A DNA stretch of 64,000 nt. Origin: Candidatus Neomarinimicrobiota bacterium. GTDB lineage: Bacteria > Fidelibacterota > UBA2242 > B5-G15. Positions 52,673 to 61,913 of the stretch are shown in pieces; position 1 is the stretch's first letter, and the number at the start of each line of letters is the position of its first letter. The notes beneath the pieces were generated by a model, which worked only from the letters and a program-made list of their open reading frames with translations, was not told the DNA's origin and ran no database searches. Where the stretch lies: positions 100,212 to 164,211 of the forward strand of contig JACDNV010000003.1 in assembly GCA_017656425.1 (NCBI GenBank), given 5' to 3'. The position numbers were made by a program, and so were the translations under genes.

Positions 52673-53074
52673 TCACACAACTGCAACACTATCAATGTTT
52701 GTAAATACATTTCCTTTCAACCTCTCCTCTGTCAAAGCCGTAACAATAACTTTGTTTTTTACACTCACTATGAATGCCCGATTCCCCATTAAAATAAGGG
52801 AATTTCTCGCACCTTTCTCCCCAACCATATTTACGCCTTCTCTCAATCTTCTAATCTCATCGGAATTTAAATCAATATTTCTTTCTTCTAGTCTCTTAAT
52901 TGCATGAGCAGAAAACTTCAAACCATTCAAACCTTCAACCTTAGTTTTGAGTACATCCTGGAAGCATAAGTTTTTCTTATTCTCCATTTGTTTCTGGATA
53001 TTCTCGGTCTTTTTCTCATTAATTTTCTGAGCAGAATCAACTTGCTTTGAAATACTTAGTTCATAAACCTTCAT
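52673..53074 (-). CDS. flagellar operon protein (TIGR02530-type)
   Basis: A 133-residue protein of the small family found beside flgD and flgE in many flagellar operons. The diagnostic part is LKFSAHAIKRLEERNIDLNS near residues 52-71, followed by GVNMVGEKGARNSLILMGNR and AFIVSVKNKVIVTALTEERL. The molecular role is unknown; a hook-assembly function is assumed from genome context. It overlaps flgD by four bases and ends 97 bases before flgE. Confidence 0.88.
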   Translation of the reverse strand: MKVYELSISKQVDSAQKINEKKTENIQKQMENKKNLCFQDVLKTKVEGLNGLKFSAHAIKRLEERNIDLNSDEIRRLREGVNMVGEKGARNSLILMGNRAFIVSVKNKVIVTALTEERLKGNVFTNIDSVAVV

Positions 53075-53784
53075 AGCTCATCCTCACTGATCTTTTTTAC
53101 TATATTTCCCATATCCAGAATTTCCATAACATTCGAAAAAGCAATTTTTTCGTCACCAACCATAAGTATTGCTCTACCATCTTCATACTTAACTCCAGAA
53201 ACTATTCCAACCAGATATGTGGTCACATTAATACTATTTCCGTCTTTATCATACGCTTTTACTTCAAATCTGTATTCTCCGTCAATGACTGTATTACCAT
53301 CGGAATCTTTTGCATCCCACTTAATGCTATTTTCACCTGATGACACATTTTCTTTTTCAATTTTTTTTACAAGGTTACCGGATGAATCATAAATACTAGC
53401 AACCACCTTTTTGGCACTAGAATTCAACCTGAAATAGATGCTTTCTGCCTGACCATTTGAAATATTGATCGTACTGCCAATTGCCTTAACTTTCTTACCT
53501 ATTAGTGTAGTAGCAAGAGTATTATTTAATATTTGAGTTAGGTAGGTATCAACTTGTATTCCTTCCTGAAGACTTTTATTAATACTGCTTAGCTGCTCTA
53601 GAGAAGACAGTTGTGCAAGATGTGAAGTGAATTCCTGGTTACTCATTGGTGATAAAGGATCCTGATACTGAAGTTCCTTGATTAAAAGCTGTAAAAACTC
53701 ATTCTTATTTAGCTTAAAATTTTCTGTCAGCCCCTCCAGGCTTTGTGACAGATTATTTGAGGTTATTCCACTTAACTCATCCAT
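53071..53784 (-). CDS. flgD: hook-cap scaffolding protein FlgD
   Basis: A 237-residue protein. The N-terminus has LNKNEFLQLLIKELQYQDPL near residues 25-44 and SNQEFTSHLAQLSSLEQL, typical of FlgD, and the C-terminal Ig-like domain includes ENSIKWDAKDSDGNTVIDGE near 145-164. It caps the growing hook. It follows fliK by 15 bases and is coupled to the small flagellar protein downstream. Confidence 0.94.
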   Translation of the reverse strand: MDELSGITSNNLSQSLEGLTENFKLNKNEFLQLLIKELQYQDPLSPMSNQEFTSHLAQLSSLEQLSSINKSLQEGIQVDTYLTQILNNTLATTLIGKKVKAIGSTINISNGQAESIYFRLNSSAKKVVASIYDSSGNLVKKIEKENVSSGENSIKWDAKDSDGNTVIDGEYRFEVKAYDKDGNSINVTTYLVGIVSGVKYEDGRAILMVGDEKIAFSNVMEILDMGNIVKKISEDEL

Positions 53785-53799
53785 GATGAACCTCCCCCT

Positions 53800-55686
53800 C
53801 TATGCGAGGATTTCCATTGTGTTATAACCAAGGTCCTTAAAACCTTTTACCTCCTTTCTATCATCATTTTTTTCTGATAAATCAGAAATTTTTTCTGAAT
53901 GGAAATTATTATTATTATTGGTATGATCACCTGCGCTATGTCTATTCTCCTTTCTGTTATTGAAAACCTCCACATCTATATTATCAACTGAAAACCCTTT
54001 CTGATAGATTCTATTCTGTATATCAGGCAAAATTTTCCTTATCTGTTCTTTTATATTTTCATTCTGAACCAGTATTTCAATCCTTTCATTATCCTCATTT
54101 TTTCTTCCAATAAACACCATATCTCCATATTCACCGGCATCAACACGAATAGTTGTCCTGAAAATTCTGTTTGAACTACCAAACATCTGATTGTGAACCT
54201 CGATAATCCTATTTATCAATAAATTTCTGATATTAACCTGCTGATACCTGTCGTTTATTTCACCCTTCGCCTGGGTAACTTTTTGCTCAAAAGCTATGCT
54301 CTTATCGGTAGAAGATTCATTTTTTACCTGCCTACCATCCAATTTTGTGTTATTGTTTCTGGTTACCAGTTCCTTTTTGACATCTTTTCCTGCAAAATCA
54401 GATAATTGTCTATCTTCATCAATAATTTTTGTGGAATCTTGTTTCTTATCAGACTCATAATCGACCCTCAAATTAGATATCCTACCAGTTTGATTCTTTA
54501 GGGTAAGATTTAACCGCTCATTAAGATCTTTATTATCACCAACAGCATTCTTCTTTCTACTTTCATCAGCTTCAATAGGTTCATTAACTTTCTGAGGATC
54601 AACTCCTGAATGACTTACTTTTTGAGTTTTTCTTTCTTTAGCAGAATTTACTATTACAAAATCCCTATTATCTAAATGCTTTCCTAACTCTACGCTCTGC
54701 TTTTTACCTTCCACAACTTCTTCTTTAGTATTAACTATATTATGGCCTAAAGCATTATTTTTATCTTTTGCAATTACACTTTTTTGGTTATTAATCTTAA
54801 TTTTTCTATCAACTAAACCATCTGTCTTAACCTTAATATGCCTCTTAAAATCATTATCACTACTCTGAGAAACCTTTAAACTACTATTATTAAATTTACC
54901 AGCTTCCTGCTGTCTTTCACTTTTTGGGTTTTGTTTCAGAGTAGGATCAATATTTACCGCTACTTTTGTATTTGTTTCTATTCTTTTACCACGATCTAAC
55001 TTTAATTTATCATTATTTGTTGTTACAATATCTGAGCCACGCATTTTAATAATATCTGCCTTTTCATTAGTCTTTAAATCATTTATCCCATCAGTTAACT
55101 TTCCGTGGTTTTCAGGGGATTTAATTATAACACTTTTTCTATGAGGAAATAATTCCCCTTCCCGATCTATAATTCCACCCTTTTGAACTCTTAGCTCTCC
55201 ATCTTCTACAATATCCTTTACAGACTTGGCTGAAACTTTAACATTGCTACTTTTTAGTACCACTTCATGATTATCTGTGATATTATATGTTTCTCCAAAC
55301 TTATCGCTTTTAGCATCCACAATATTCTTATCTACAGAGATACTGCAACGAATGTTTTCTAGGACGTTATGTTTCTCATTTTCATCACTTCCTATCCTAA
55401 TACCATTATTTTTTCTTAAAAGTATACTAATTGACTTTGCAGAAATACTTTTAATCCCTGAAATATCTTTTATATCAGCGTACTTACATAAATTCGACCC
55501 CCTGCTACTTTTTAAATTTTTCGCAAGAATATGCAGATTAATCGAACCGATTTTACCTGAAAGATTTTTCATCAGTATTTCAAGAAAACTCTTAGGGAAT
55601 GTATTTGCAGGTTTAATTCCTATACCGGGAATCACGCCAATTCCATTTTTTTTCAGTAACTCTAATAAATTGATTTTCTCGTTCAT
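53800..55686 (-). CDS. fliK: FliK-like hook-length control protein with long low-complexity linker
   Basis: A 628-residue protein. The C-terminal 110 residues resemble the Flg_hook domain: FRTTIRVDAGEYGDMVFIGR near 509-528, then RIEILVQNENIKEQIRKILP and DIQNRIYQKGFSVDNIDVEV. The rest is a long Lys/Asn/Asp-rich region of low complexity, consistent with a molecular ruler whose length matters more than sequence. It sits between the MotE-like gene and flgD, the usual fliK place. Sequence identity to typical FliK is weak, so position carries much of the call. Confidence 0.8.
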   Translation of the reverse strand: MNEKINLLELLKKNGIGVIPGIGIKPANTFPKSFLEILMKNLSGKIGSINLHILAKNLKSSRGSNLCKYADIKDISGIKSISAKSISILLRKNNGIRIGSDENEKHNVLENIRCSISVDKNIVDAKSDKFGETYNITDNHEVVLKSSNVKVSAKSVKDIVEDGELRVQKGGIIDREGELFPHRKSVIIKSPENHGKLTDGINDLKTNEKADIIKMRGSDIVTTNNDKLKLDRGKRIETNTKVAVNIDPTLKQNPKSERQQEAGKFNNSSLKVSQSSDNDFKRHIKVKTDGLVDRKIKINNQKSVIAKDKNNALGHNIVNTKEEVVEGKKQSVELGKHLDNRDFVIVNSAKERKTQKVSHSGVDPQKVNEPIEADESRKKNAVGDNKDLNERLNLTLKNQTGRISNLRVDYESDKKQDSTKIIDEDRQLSDFAGKDVKKELVTRNNNTKLDGRQVKNESSTDKSIAFEQKVTQAKGEINDRYQQVNIRNLLINRIIEVHNQMFGSSNRIFRTTIRVDAGEYGDMVFIGRKNEDNERIEILVQNENIKEQIRKILPDIQNRIYQKGFSVDNIDVEVFNNRKENRHSAGDHTNNNNNFHSEKISDLSEKNDDRKEVKGFKDLGYNTMEILA

Positions 55687-56213
55687 GAGCCACCCATCTC
55701 AGCGATTTTTTTCGTTAAACGTGCTGCTCTTTCAGAGGGAAGAGCCCTAAGAATATTTTGCCTCTTCCTTGATGTCATATTAAAGTATATATTAATTATT
55801 GTATTATCATCGACATTACTTAAGATAGGGGCAATTTCTTCAGGCGTCATCGCCTCATAGGTTTTTGCAAGTTCCTTTATACTATTTTCCCTAACTGTAT
55901 ACATCTCAAGCTGCTTTTTTAAATCTTCAATAGTTTTCTCATACCTATAAACAAGAGCTGATTTTGTAGAAAGTTCATTCTCAAGACTATCAGATAAAAC
56001 CCTATATTTAAATAATTCTCTTCTCAGTCCATAATTAATTTTTTTCAAACTATCAATAGCTGTATATATCATATCATTTTTTATACTTTCAATTTTCCCC
56101 TCTCCAATATATCCTCCTTCTATCGGAAATAGGAAAGTAAGTAAAACGGTAAGTACGCCACTAAGAATAAAAAAGATAACCACCATTACTAACAGCATTT
56201 TAAAGCTTGGCAT
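55683..56213 (-). CDS. MotE-like flagellar protein
   Basis: A 176-residue protein with an N-terminal membrane helix (LLVMVVIFFILSGVLTVLLT), a coiled coil to about residue 115 and a C-terminal MgtE_N-like segment, AMTPEEIAPILSNVDDNTII near 120-139, ending RQNILRALPSERAARLTKKI. This is the layout of MotE, a chaperone of the stator-linked MotC in rhizobia, and of uncharacterised proteins between fliJ and fliK in many phyla. Its role here is unknown. It overlaps fliK by four bases. Confidence 0.78.
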   Translation of the reverse strand: MPSFKMLLVMVVIFFILSGVLTVLLTFLFPIEGGYIGEGKIESIKNDMIYTAIDSLKKINYGLRRELFKYRVLSDSLENELSTKSALVYRYEKTIEDLKKQLEMYTVRENSIKELAKTYEAMTPEEIAPILSNVDDNTIINIYFNMTSRKRQNILRALPSERAARLTKKIAEMGGS

Positions 56214-56216
56214 ATT

Positions 56217-56654
56217 CTATTTACCTTTTGCTGCTGTTATTTTTCTCAATGCTATTTCACTATTGATTTTTGTTTCCTCTTTTTTTTGTAAGTTTAAAGT
56301 ATCTAGTTTAAACTTTTCCTCTAACTGTTCCATAATTCTTTTTTCTTTATGAACCTTTGATAGTTCATCCCTCACTTTATCAACTTTCTCTGCAAAATCT
56401 GAAACAGTCTTAATCTGCTCATCTATCATCCTGTTTAACTGCTGAATATATTCGGATTTTAACCTGAGATAAATAAGAGAATTATCATGAGTATCCTTTT
56501 CTAAGGTTTCTTCTTTAATAGAGTTAAGTCCTTTTAACTTTTCTTTTTCAACCTCGAGTTCAGAAACTCGTGCTTTTAATTCAATCTTTTTATTGTCCTC
56601 TAGCGACTTCTTTACATCTAAAATTTTTCTATATGGAAATTTCCTTCTCTTCAT
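56217..56654 (-). CDS. fliJ: flagellar export chaperone FliJ
   Basis: A 145-residue, almost wholly helical, charged protein beginning MKRRKFPYRKILDVKKSLED, the FliJ-type start, followed by two long heptad helices with SEYIQQLNRMIDEQIKTVSD in the middle. FliJ couples the FliI ATPase to FlhA. Sequence conservation in this family is low; length, coiled-coil profile and place directly after fliI support the call. Confidence 0.85.
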   Translation of the reverse strand: MKRRKFPYRKILDVKKSLEDNKKIELKARVSELEVEKEKLKGLNSIKEETLEKDTHDNSLIYLRLKSEYIQQLNRMIDEQIKTVSDFAEKVDKVRDELSKVHKEKRIMEQLEEKFKLDTLNLQKKEETKINSEIALRKITAAKGK

Positions 56655-56655
56655 A

Positions 56656-57987
56656 CTACTGTATCCTGCTAATTCTGTTATATATTTCTTTCAATTGATT
56701 TAAAGTTTCCTCAAAGCTGCATCTCTCTTTCATATCCTGTCTGAGGAATCTATTAATGTGGTTTATATTTTCAATTGCCAGATCAACCTCTGGATTACTA
56801 CCTCTTTTATAAGCTCCAATGTTTATCAAGTCCTCAGACTCAGTGTAATTTGCCAGTACTTCGAGAAATCTCTGAATGCATCTTTTATGTTCTGTAGAGC
56901 AAATCTCACTTCGCAACCTGCTTACACTTGCCAATACATCGATGGCGGGATAATGACCTTTATTAGCAAGCTTTCTTGATAATACAATATGTCCGTCGAG
57001 TATTGCTCGAGATGCATCACTAATCGGTTCATCGAGATCATCACCCTCAACAAGGACGGCATATATTCCCGTTATGCTACCCTTATCTGATGTTCCTGCT
57101 CTTTCTAATAATCTCGGCAAAAGTGCAAATACTGAAGGCGTGTAACCTTTCGTTGTTGGAGGTTCACCCGATGCCAGTCCAATTTCCCTTTGAGCCATTG
57201 CCACTCTTGTTAGAGAATCCATCAACAACAACACATCCTTCCCCTGGTCCCTGAAATATTCAGCGATGGTAGTAGCAATCAGTGCCCCTTTAACCCTGAC
57301 CATTGCAGCTTGATCTGATGTAGCCACTACAAGGACGGAATTTTTTAAACCCTCTTCACCAAGATCTCTTTCAATAAACTCACGGACCTCCCTACCTCTT
57401 TCACCTATAAGTGCTATAACATTTACATCAGCATCCGTAAATCTTGCCATCATCCCCAATAATACACTTTTACCAACACCACTGGCAGAGAAAATTCCTA
57501 TCCTCTGACCTTTACCAATTGTAACAATACCATCTATAGCCTTTATTCCTGTCACCAGAATATCTTTTATCCTTTTTCTCTTCAATGGAGAAGGAGGTTG
57601 GTTATAAACTGGGTATTTTAAATCGGAGTATATTATTCCTTTTCCATCTATGGGCATACCCATTCCATCCAGTATCCTGCCCAGAAGATTTTCTCCCACA
57701 AAAATAGATAAAGGTTTTGGACTTCTTCTTACTTTATTCCCCGGAGAAACACCCACTGTTTCATCCAAAGGCATCAAAAGAACACTATTTTCAGAAAATC
57801 CCACTACCTCTGCTTTGATTTTATATCCAGTGTCAGTATAGACGTAACATAGTTCTCCAATAGTTGCCCCAGGAAGTGTTGCCTGCATAATTAAGCCGAT
57901 TAGTTTTTGGACTTTTCCATCGATCTGGGTTGACTCAATCTTTTCAAGCAATTCTTCTTTTTCGGATATAATATTGCTAAAGCTCAT
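56656..57987 (-). CDS. fliI: flagellum-specific ATPase FliI
   Basis: A 443-residue ATPase. GIFSASGVGKSVLLGMMARF near residues 163-182 holds the Walker A, LIGERGREVREFIERDLGEE near 194-213, DVLLLMDSLTRVAMAQREIG the Walker B, and ASGEPPTTKGYTPSVFALLP is the FliI/SctN signature. It energises export of flagellar substrates with FliH and FliJ. It abuts fliH with no gap and ends one base before fliJ begins. Confidence 0.97.
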   Translation of the reverse strand: MSFSNIISEKEELLEKIESTQIDGKVQKLIGLIMQATLPGATIGELCYVYTDTGYKIKAEVVGFSENSVLLMPLDETVGVSPGNKVRRSPKPLSIFVGENLLGRILDGMGMPIDGKGIIYSDLKYPVYNQPPSPLKRKRIKDILVTGIKAIDGIVTIGKGQRIGIFSASGVGKSVLLGMMARFTDADVNVIALIGERGREVREFIERDLGEEGLKNSVLVVATSDQAAMVRVKGALIATTIAEYFRDQGKDVLLLMDSLTRVAMAQREIGLASGEPPTTKGYTPSVFALLPRLLERAGTSDKGSITGIYAVLVEGDDLDEPISDASRAILDGHIVLSRKLANKGHYPAIDVLASVSRLRSEICSTEHKRCIQRFLEVLANYTESEDLINIGAYKRGSNPEVDLAIENINHINRFLRQDMKERCSFEETLNQLKEIYNRISRIQ

Positions 57988-58674
57988 TTAAAATTCCTTA
58001 AAAAGCTCTGATTCAATATTTTCAAGTTCTCTTCTAATAGTGCTCTCAATTATATAATTATCTGTTTCGAGGATGCACTCCCCAGGTTTTAAGCAATCAT
58101 CCTCAATAATAATAATTCTTTGATTTGGTGTTATAGGAAAATCTGGGTTTTCACCAATATCACCAAAACTACCAGCGATCTGCGGGCTGAGTTTTATAGT
58201 AATTTTCACCTGATCTGTAAGTTTCTTGAGTAATGTTTTAATTTTATTTCTTGCAATTTCGATACTCTTATCTTCAACTGTTGTATGAATAATTTTCTCA
58301 GCTACTTTAAGAGAGTAACGAACTAGCGGATCTTCCAGAGATTCAATCGCCTGATTAAACTGCTCTTTTAGATTTAAAATACTTTGCTGTAACTCAACTT
58401 TTAATGTTTCTATCTCTTCTTTCACTTCTTTTCGACCTATTTTAATACCTTCTTCATAACCTGCCTTATAGTAAATCTGCGATGCTTTAGCAAGTTTTTC
58501 TTCTATCTCTTTAATTCTTTTTAGATAAATATTTTCTGTTATAGTATCTTTTTCACCATTCCCACCGGCTAATATTTCCTCCTGAGGGATATTTCCTACC
58601 TTACCTTCTTTCTGCAATTCTCGGTTCAAGTATATATTCTTTACTTCCTTCTCAAGTCTTAATTTAAATTTCAT
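57988..58674 (-). CDS. fliH: flagellar export regulator FliH
   Basis: A 228-residue protein with the FliH pattern: a charged N-terminus, a helix with KASQIYYKAGYEEGIKIGRK near residues 60-79, then the V-ATPase-E-like C-terminal domain with SLKVAEKIIHTTVEDKSIEI and RIIIIEDDCLKPGECILETD. FliH inhibits FliI and tethers it to the C-ring. It overlaps fliG by four bases. Family identity is low, but position and layout agree. Confidence 0.88.
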   Translation of the reverse strand: MKFKLRLEKEVKNIYLNRELQKEGKVGNIPQEEILAGGNGEKDTITENIYLKRIKEIEEKLAKASQIYYKAGYEEGIKIGRKEVKEEIETLKVELQQSILNLKEQFNQAIESLEDPLVRYSLKVAEKIIHTTVEDKSIEIARNKIKTLLKKLTDQVKITIKLSPQIAGSFGDIGENPDFPITPNQRIIIIEDDCLKPGECILETDNYIIESTIRRELENIESELFKEF

Positions 58675-59678
58675 TCAATTATTTCCTCTTCTTCTGTTGT
58701 AAGCACTATTTCTCCAGACTGTTCTAAGTCTCTGGCAATGTCAACGATTCTCCTTTGTGCTGCTTCAACATCTCTAACTCTTACAGGACCAAGATACTCC
58801 ATTTCATCCTTTAGCATTTCTGCAACGCGCTCCGAAACATTTCTCATTATCTTTTCTTTTAACTCTTCACTTGCTGCCTTTAACGCCAAGGCAAGGGTTT
58901 TTGTGTCAACCTCCTTCAAAATTCTTTGTATAGCAAAATCTGAAACTTTGACCATATCTTCAAACAGAAACATCATACTTGCTATCTGATCCGCAAGCTC
59001 AGGGTCCTTTTGCCTGATACTATCCAGAACTGACCTCTCAATTGACCTGCTAACAGAATTTAATATCGATGCTACCGTTTCGGGTCCGCCAACTTTTTGT
59101 AAATCTGAACCAAATGCTGTATCAATTTGTTGCTTTAATATTGATTCTATATCCTTTATGAATTCCTGACTGGTCCTTTCCATAGTAGCGATTCGGAAAG
59201 CAATATCCGCCTGCATATTTTCAGGTAGCTGGGAGATTATAGAAGCTGCCTGTTTCGGCTTCAAGTTTGAAAGAATTAAAGCAGCTGTCTGTGGATTTTC
59301 ATTACCAAGAAAATTGATGAGTTGCTTTTCATCAAGACTTTGCAGCAGATGAAATGCGCTTACCTCAGTGGCAGCTTCAACTCTTTCAATTAACTCCTCA
59401 GCTTTTTCCCTTCCATACGCTGCCTCAAGCACTTCCCTGGCATATTCAATACCACCTTGCAGTATATACTCATTAGTTAGTGTTAGCTGATAAAATTCTT
59501 CAATTACCTGTCCCAGTACATCAGCCGATATCTCTTTTAATTGAGCAATCTCAATACTTAGCGCTTCAATTTCTGATTCGGATAAATGCTTCATTATCTC
59601 AGCTGCTGTTTGTGTTCCTAATGCTATCATTATTATTGCTGCTTTCTTTTGTGGCGTCAGCTTCTCCTTTTCCGCCAT
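58671..59678 (-). CDS. fliG: flagellar motor switch protein FliG
   Basis: A 335-residue protein of normal FliG length. PQKKAAIIMIALGTQTAAEI near residues 9-28 and LSESEIEALSIEIAQLKEIS are the N-terminal parts, ENPQTAALILSNLKPKQAAS the EHPQ-like middle, and MFLFEDMVKVSDFAIQRILK near 235-254 with TKTLALALKAASEELKEKIM the torque-generating C-terminal domain. The ATG at 59676-59678 is preferred to a GTG one codon earlier because AGGAGG is better placed. It begins 17 bases after the fliF stop. Confidence 0.96.
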   Translation of the reverse strand: MAEKEKLTPQKKAAIIMIALGTQTAAEIMKHLSESEIEALSIEIAQLKEISADVLGQVIEEFYQLTLTNEYILQGGIEYAREVLEAAYGREKAEELIERVEAATEVSAFHLLQSLDEKQLINFLGNENPQTAALILSNLKPKQAASIISQLPENMQADIAFRIATMERTSQEFIKDIESILKQQIDTAFGSDLQKVGGPETVASILNSVSRSIERSVLDSIRQKDPELADQIASMMFLFEDMVKVSDFAIQRILKEVDTKTLALALKAASEELKEKIMRNVSERVAEMLKDEMEYLGPVRVRDVEAAQRRIVDIARDLEQSGEIVLTTEEEEIIE

Positions 59679-59694
59679 CACTCCTCCTGAAGAG

Positions 59695-61299
59695 TTAAGA
59701 TGTTGACTGCTTAATTAAAGATTTGATTAGCTGAGCAGCTCCTTCGGGGTTTTTCTTTGCATATTCTATGACTTGCTGAGTCATTTTATCTTTTGCTCTA
59801 AGTTTAGCCCTGGCTTCAGGTGACAGTTTGGTTAAATACTTTTCTTCAAGTTCTTCAATAGCTTTTTCTTCTTCTATCTTTTCAGGGGATGGTAGCTCAG
59901 CCCCTGGTTTTGAAGGTGGTAATTGTTGAGCTTTCTGCATAGCGGGTAATTCCCCCAAAACAGTTGTTGTCGTTTTTATCAAACCTTTTATTAAGAAAAA
60001 TACAGCGACAATTGCAACAAATAACAAAGCCTTTGTCAAAATGTTCTTAAATAAATCCCTCTTTTGTAACTGGGTAAAATATTCCTTTTCCATTTCTACA
60101 GCTGTCTGGTCAAATTTTAAATTTTGGACTTCAACTATATCCCCTCTATCTTCACTATATCCTATTGCACTTTTTACAAGAGAAGCGATCTGGTTTAATT
60201 CTCTATTATCACGAGGTATATATCTTTTTACTTCTCTTCCCCTATTATCTCTTACTGTTTCGTATCTACCATTAACAAGAACAGCAACGGATATCCTTTT
60301 TATCCTGCTCGGCTCGCTGGAATAATGCTCAACTATTTTCCCGAGCTCATAGTTTGTAACCACATTTTCCCTTTTATGCTGTTCGGTTGCATTGTTTGCG
60401 GTATCACTTGATACGATAGCTTCGGAGTGATTTTCTTCACTGACAACCACAACATTGTCTGGATCATATCTTTCCACTGTCCTTTCAACCCTATCAAAGC
60501 TCAAATCAACCGCCACCTTTACAACTGCATTATTTTTTCCGACAACATTTTCAACAATTTCTTTAACTTTTTTCTGTAACTTATCTTCTATGTTATGCTT
60601 CAAATCCCATTGAGTACCAGCTGCACCAAGTTTTGACTCCTCCTCAGGACTTCTTGTTAAGATATTGCCTTCAGTGTCTACCACAACTACATCAGAAGCA
60701 TTAATACCATCAACACTATTTGCAACGAGGGACTGAATACCTTTTACCTGACTATCAGTTAGATATCTTCCCGGCTCAAGAAATAATACAACTGATGCAG
60801 AACCATTCTTTCTTTCTTCAAATAACCTTTCCTCAGGTAGGACGATATGAACTCTACAGCTTTTTACTTCGGGAAACTGGCTGATGGTTTTCGTTAACTC
60901 ACCCTCAAGAGCCCGTCTCATATTAAGCCTTTGCATAAATGTGGTCATACCCACTTTAGCATTATCAAAAATCTCGTAACCAACAATCTTCATCCCCGAA
61001 TATCCTTTCTCGGCAAAATTTAACCTTAATTCAGCAACTTTATCAGAAGGAACCAGTATAGTTCTTCCACCATCACGTAGTCGATAGTTGACTTTCATTT
61101 CTCTCAGCTCAGTAACAATTTCACCCGCAATAGCAGGATCCATCTCTGTATACAATACGCTATACTCAGGTCTGTTTGCCCATATAACTAAAGCAATAAT
61201 AGAAGATATAATACCTACAAATATTGCAATTATCAATATTCTCTGACCAATAGTGTAACGCTGCAAAAATTTCCCTAATAATTCTATCAACCTTCTCAT
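59695..61299 (-). CDS. fliF: flagellar MS-ring protein FliF
   Basis: A 534-residue MS-ring protein with membrane helices near residues 19-40 (ILIIAIFVGIISSIIALVIW) and 425-447 (ALLFVAIVAVFFLIKGLIKT). The periplasmic part has YSVLYTEMDPAIAGEIVTEL and RALEGELTKTISQFPEVKSC, then RVHIVLPEERLFEERKNGSA, all YscJ/FliF signatures. The C-terminal tail for FliG binding is present. It is the base of the rotor and starts four bases after the fliE stop. Confidence 0.96.
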   Translation of the reverse strand: MRRLIELLGKFLQRYTIGQRILIIAIFVGIISSIIALVIWANRPEYSVLYTEMDPAIAGEIVTELREMKVNYRLRDGGRTILVPSDKVAELRLNFAEKGYSGMKIVGYEIFDNAKVGMTTFMQRLNMRRALEGELTKTISQFPEVKSCRVHIVLPEERLFEERKNGSASVVLFLEPGRYLTDSQVKGIQSLVANSVDGINASDVVVVDTEGNILTRSPEEESKLGAAGTQWDLKHNIEDKLQKKVKEIVENVVGKNNAVVKVAVDLSFDRVERTVERYDPDNVVVVSEENHSEAIVSSDTANNATEQHKRENVVTNYELGKIVEHYSSEPSRIKRISVAVLVNGRYETVRDNRGREVKRYIPRDNRELNQIASLVKSAIGYSEDRGDIVEVQNLKFDQTAVEMEKEYFTQLQKRDLFKNILTKALLFVAIVAVFFLIKGLIKTTTTVLGELPAMQKAQQLPPSKPGAELPSPEKIEEEKAIEELEEKYLTKLSPEARAKLRAKDKMTQQVIEYAKKNPEGAAQLIKSLIKQSTS

Positions 61300-61302
61300 A
61301 TC

Positions 61303-61599
61303 TTATACCGGCATCCTCTCAATTTCTTTATAGGCCTCTACCAACTTATTACGTATTTCAAGCATTAAATTGAAACTTAATCTAGCTTCTTCCATTTTCA
61401 CCATCGCTTCAGTCAAATCATCTGATTTGCCCGTTATAACATCACTAACTTTTTCTTGTGACTCCTTTTGTGCAGAGTTAACGGCTTCAAGAAAATTCTT
61501 AATTGTCTCACCAAAATTAATTTCCTTAGTTTTCTGGTCCTTTTTAATCTTCTCAACTTCATTTATAAGATTTAAATTTACAGCATCATTTACTTTCAA
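61303..61599 (-). CDS. fliE: flagellar rod adaptor FliE
   Basis: A 98-residue protein with the FliE pattern: FGETIKNFLEAVNSAQKESQ near residues 30-49, LTEAMVKMEEARLSFNLMLE near 67-86 and IRNKLVEAYKEIERMPV at the C-terminus. It joins the MS-ring to the rod. The start is TTG at 61597-61599, well supported by AAGGAGGGAAAA upstream. It is followed by fliF after three bases. Confidence 0.93.
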   Translation of the reverse strand: MKVNDAVNLNLINEVEKIKKDQKTKEINFGETIKNFLEAVNSAQKESQEKVSDVITGKSDDLTEAMVKMEEARLSFNLMLEIRNKLVEAYKEIERMPV

Positions 61600-61609
61600 T
61601 TTTCCCTCC

Positions 61610-61906
61610 TTAGCCTTTTACATCCAAAAGCTTCCCTTTGACAATTTGATCAATATTAACTTTACTACTATAGAAATTGAATTCTTCCGGTTTACTATAT
61701 CCAAATAGGAAATACAGCGTTATTTTCTCCTCCTCAGTCAATAATTCTTTACCTTTTTTTTCATTTAAAATTTCCTCATTTTCGATAATCTTTAAATTAT
61801 CGGAAAATTTATCCTGCAGGTTTTTCTCATCTCTAATTAACTTCTCCGACTTATTAAATTCTTTAATAAGGTTGTTATAATTGTTTATTACATCATTGAT
61901 TTTCAT
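61610..61906 (-). CDS. 98-residue protein of unknown function between flgC and fliE
   Basis: A 98-residue charged protein I do not recognise. The N-terminal half is helical and Lys/Asn/Glu rich; the second half has LTEEEKITLYFLFGYSKPEE near residues 56-75 and ends FYSSKVNIDQIVKGKLLDVK. It has no signal or membrane helix. Flagellar operons normally run flgB-flgC-fliE; an additional gene here suggests a lineage-specific basal-body or export part. It has close spacing on both sides (ten and seven bases), consistent with operon membership. Confidence 0.65.
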   Translation of the reverse strand: MKINDVINNYNNLIKEFNKSEKLIRDEKNLQDKFSDNLKIIENEEILNEKKGKELLTEEEKITLYFLFGYSKPEEFNFYSSKVNIDQIVKGKLLDVKG

Positions 61907-61913
61907 ATAAAAC

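Noticed and set aside
53800..55686. Pseudogene or assembly artefact because of low complexity
   Set aside because: A single uninterrupted frame with a recognisable C-terminal hook-control domain and normal fliK position.
55277..55750. Plus-strand open frame of 157 codons opposite fliK
   Set aside because: It mirrors the Lys/Asn-rich low-complexity codons of fliK; its Phe/Ser/Leu-rich product is typical of an antisense shadow.
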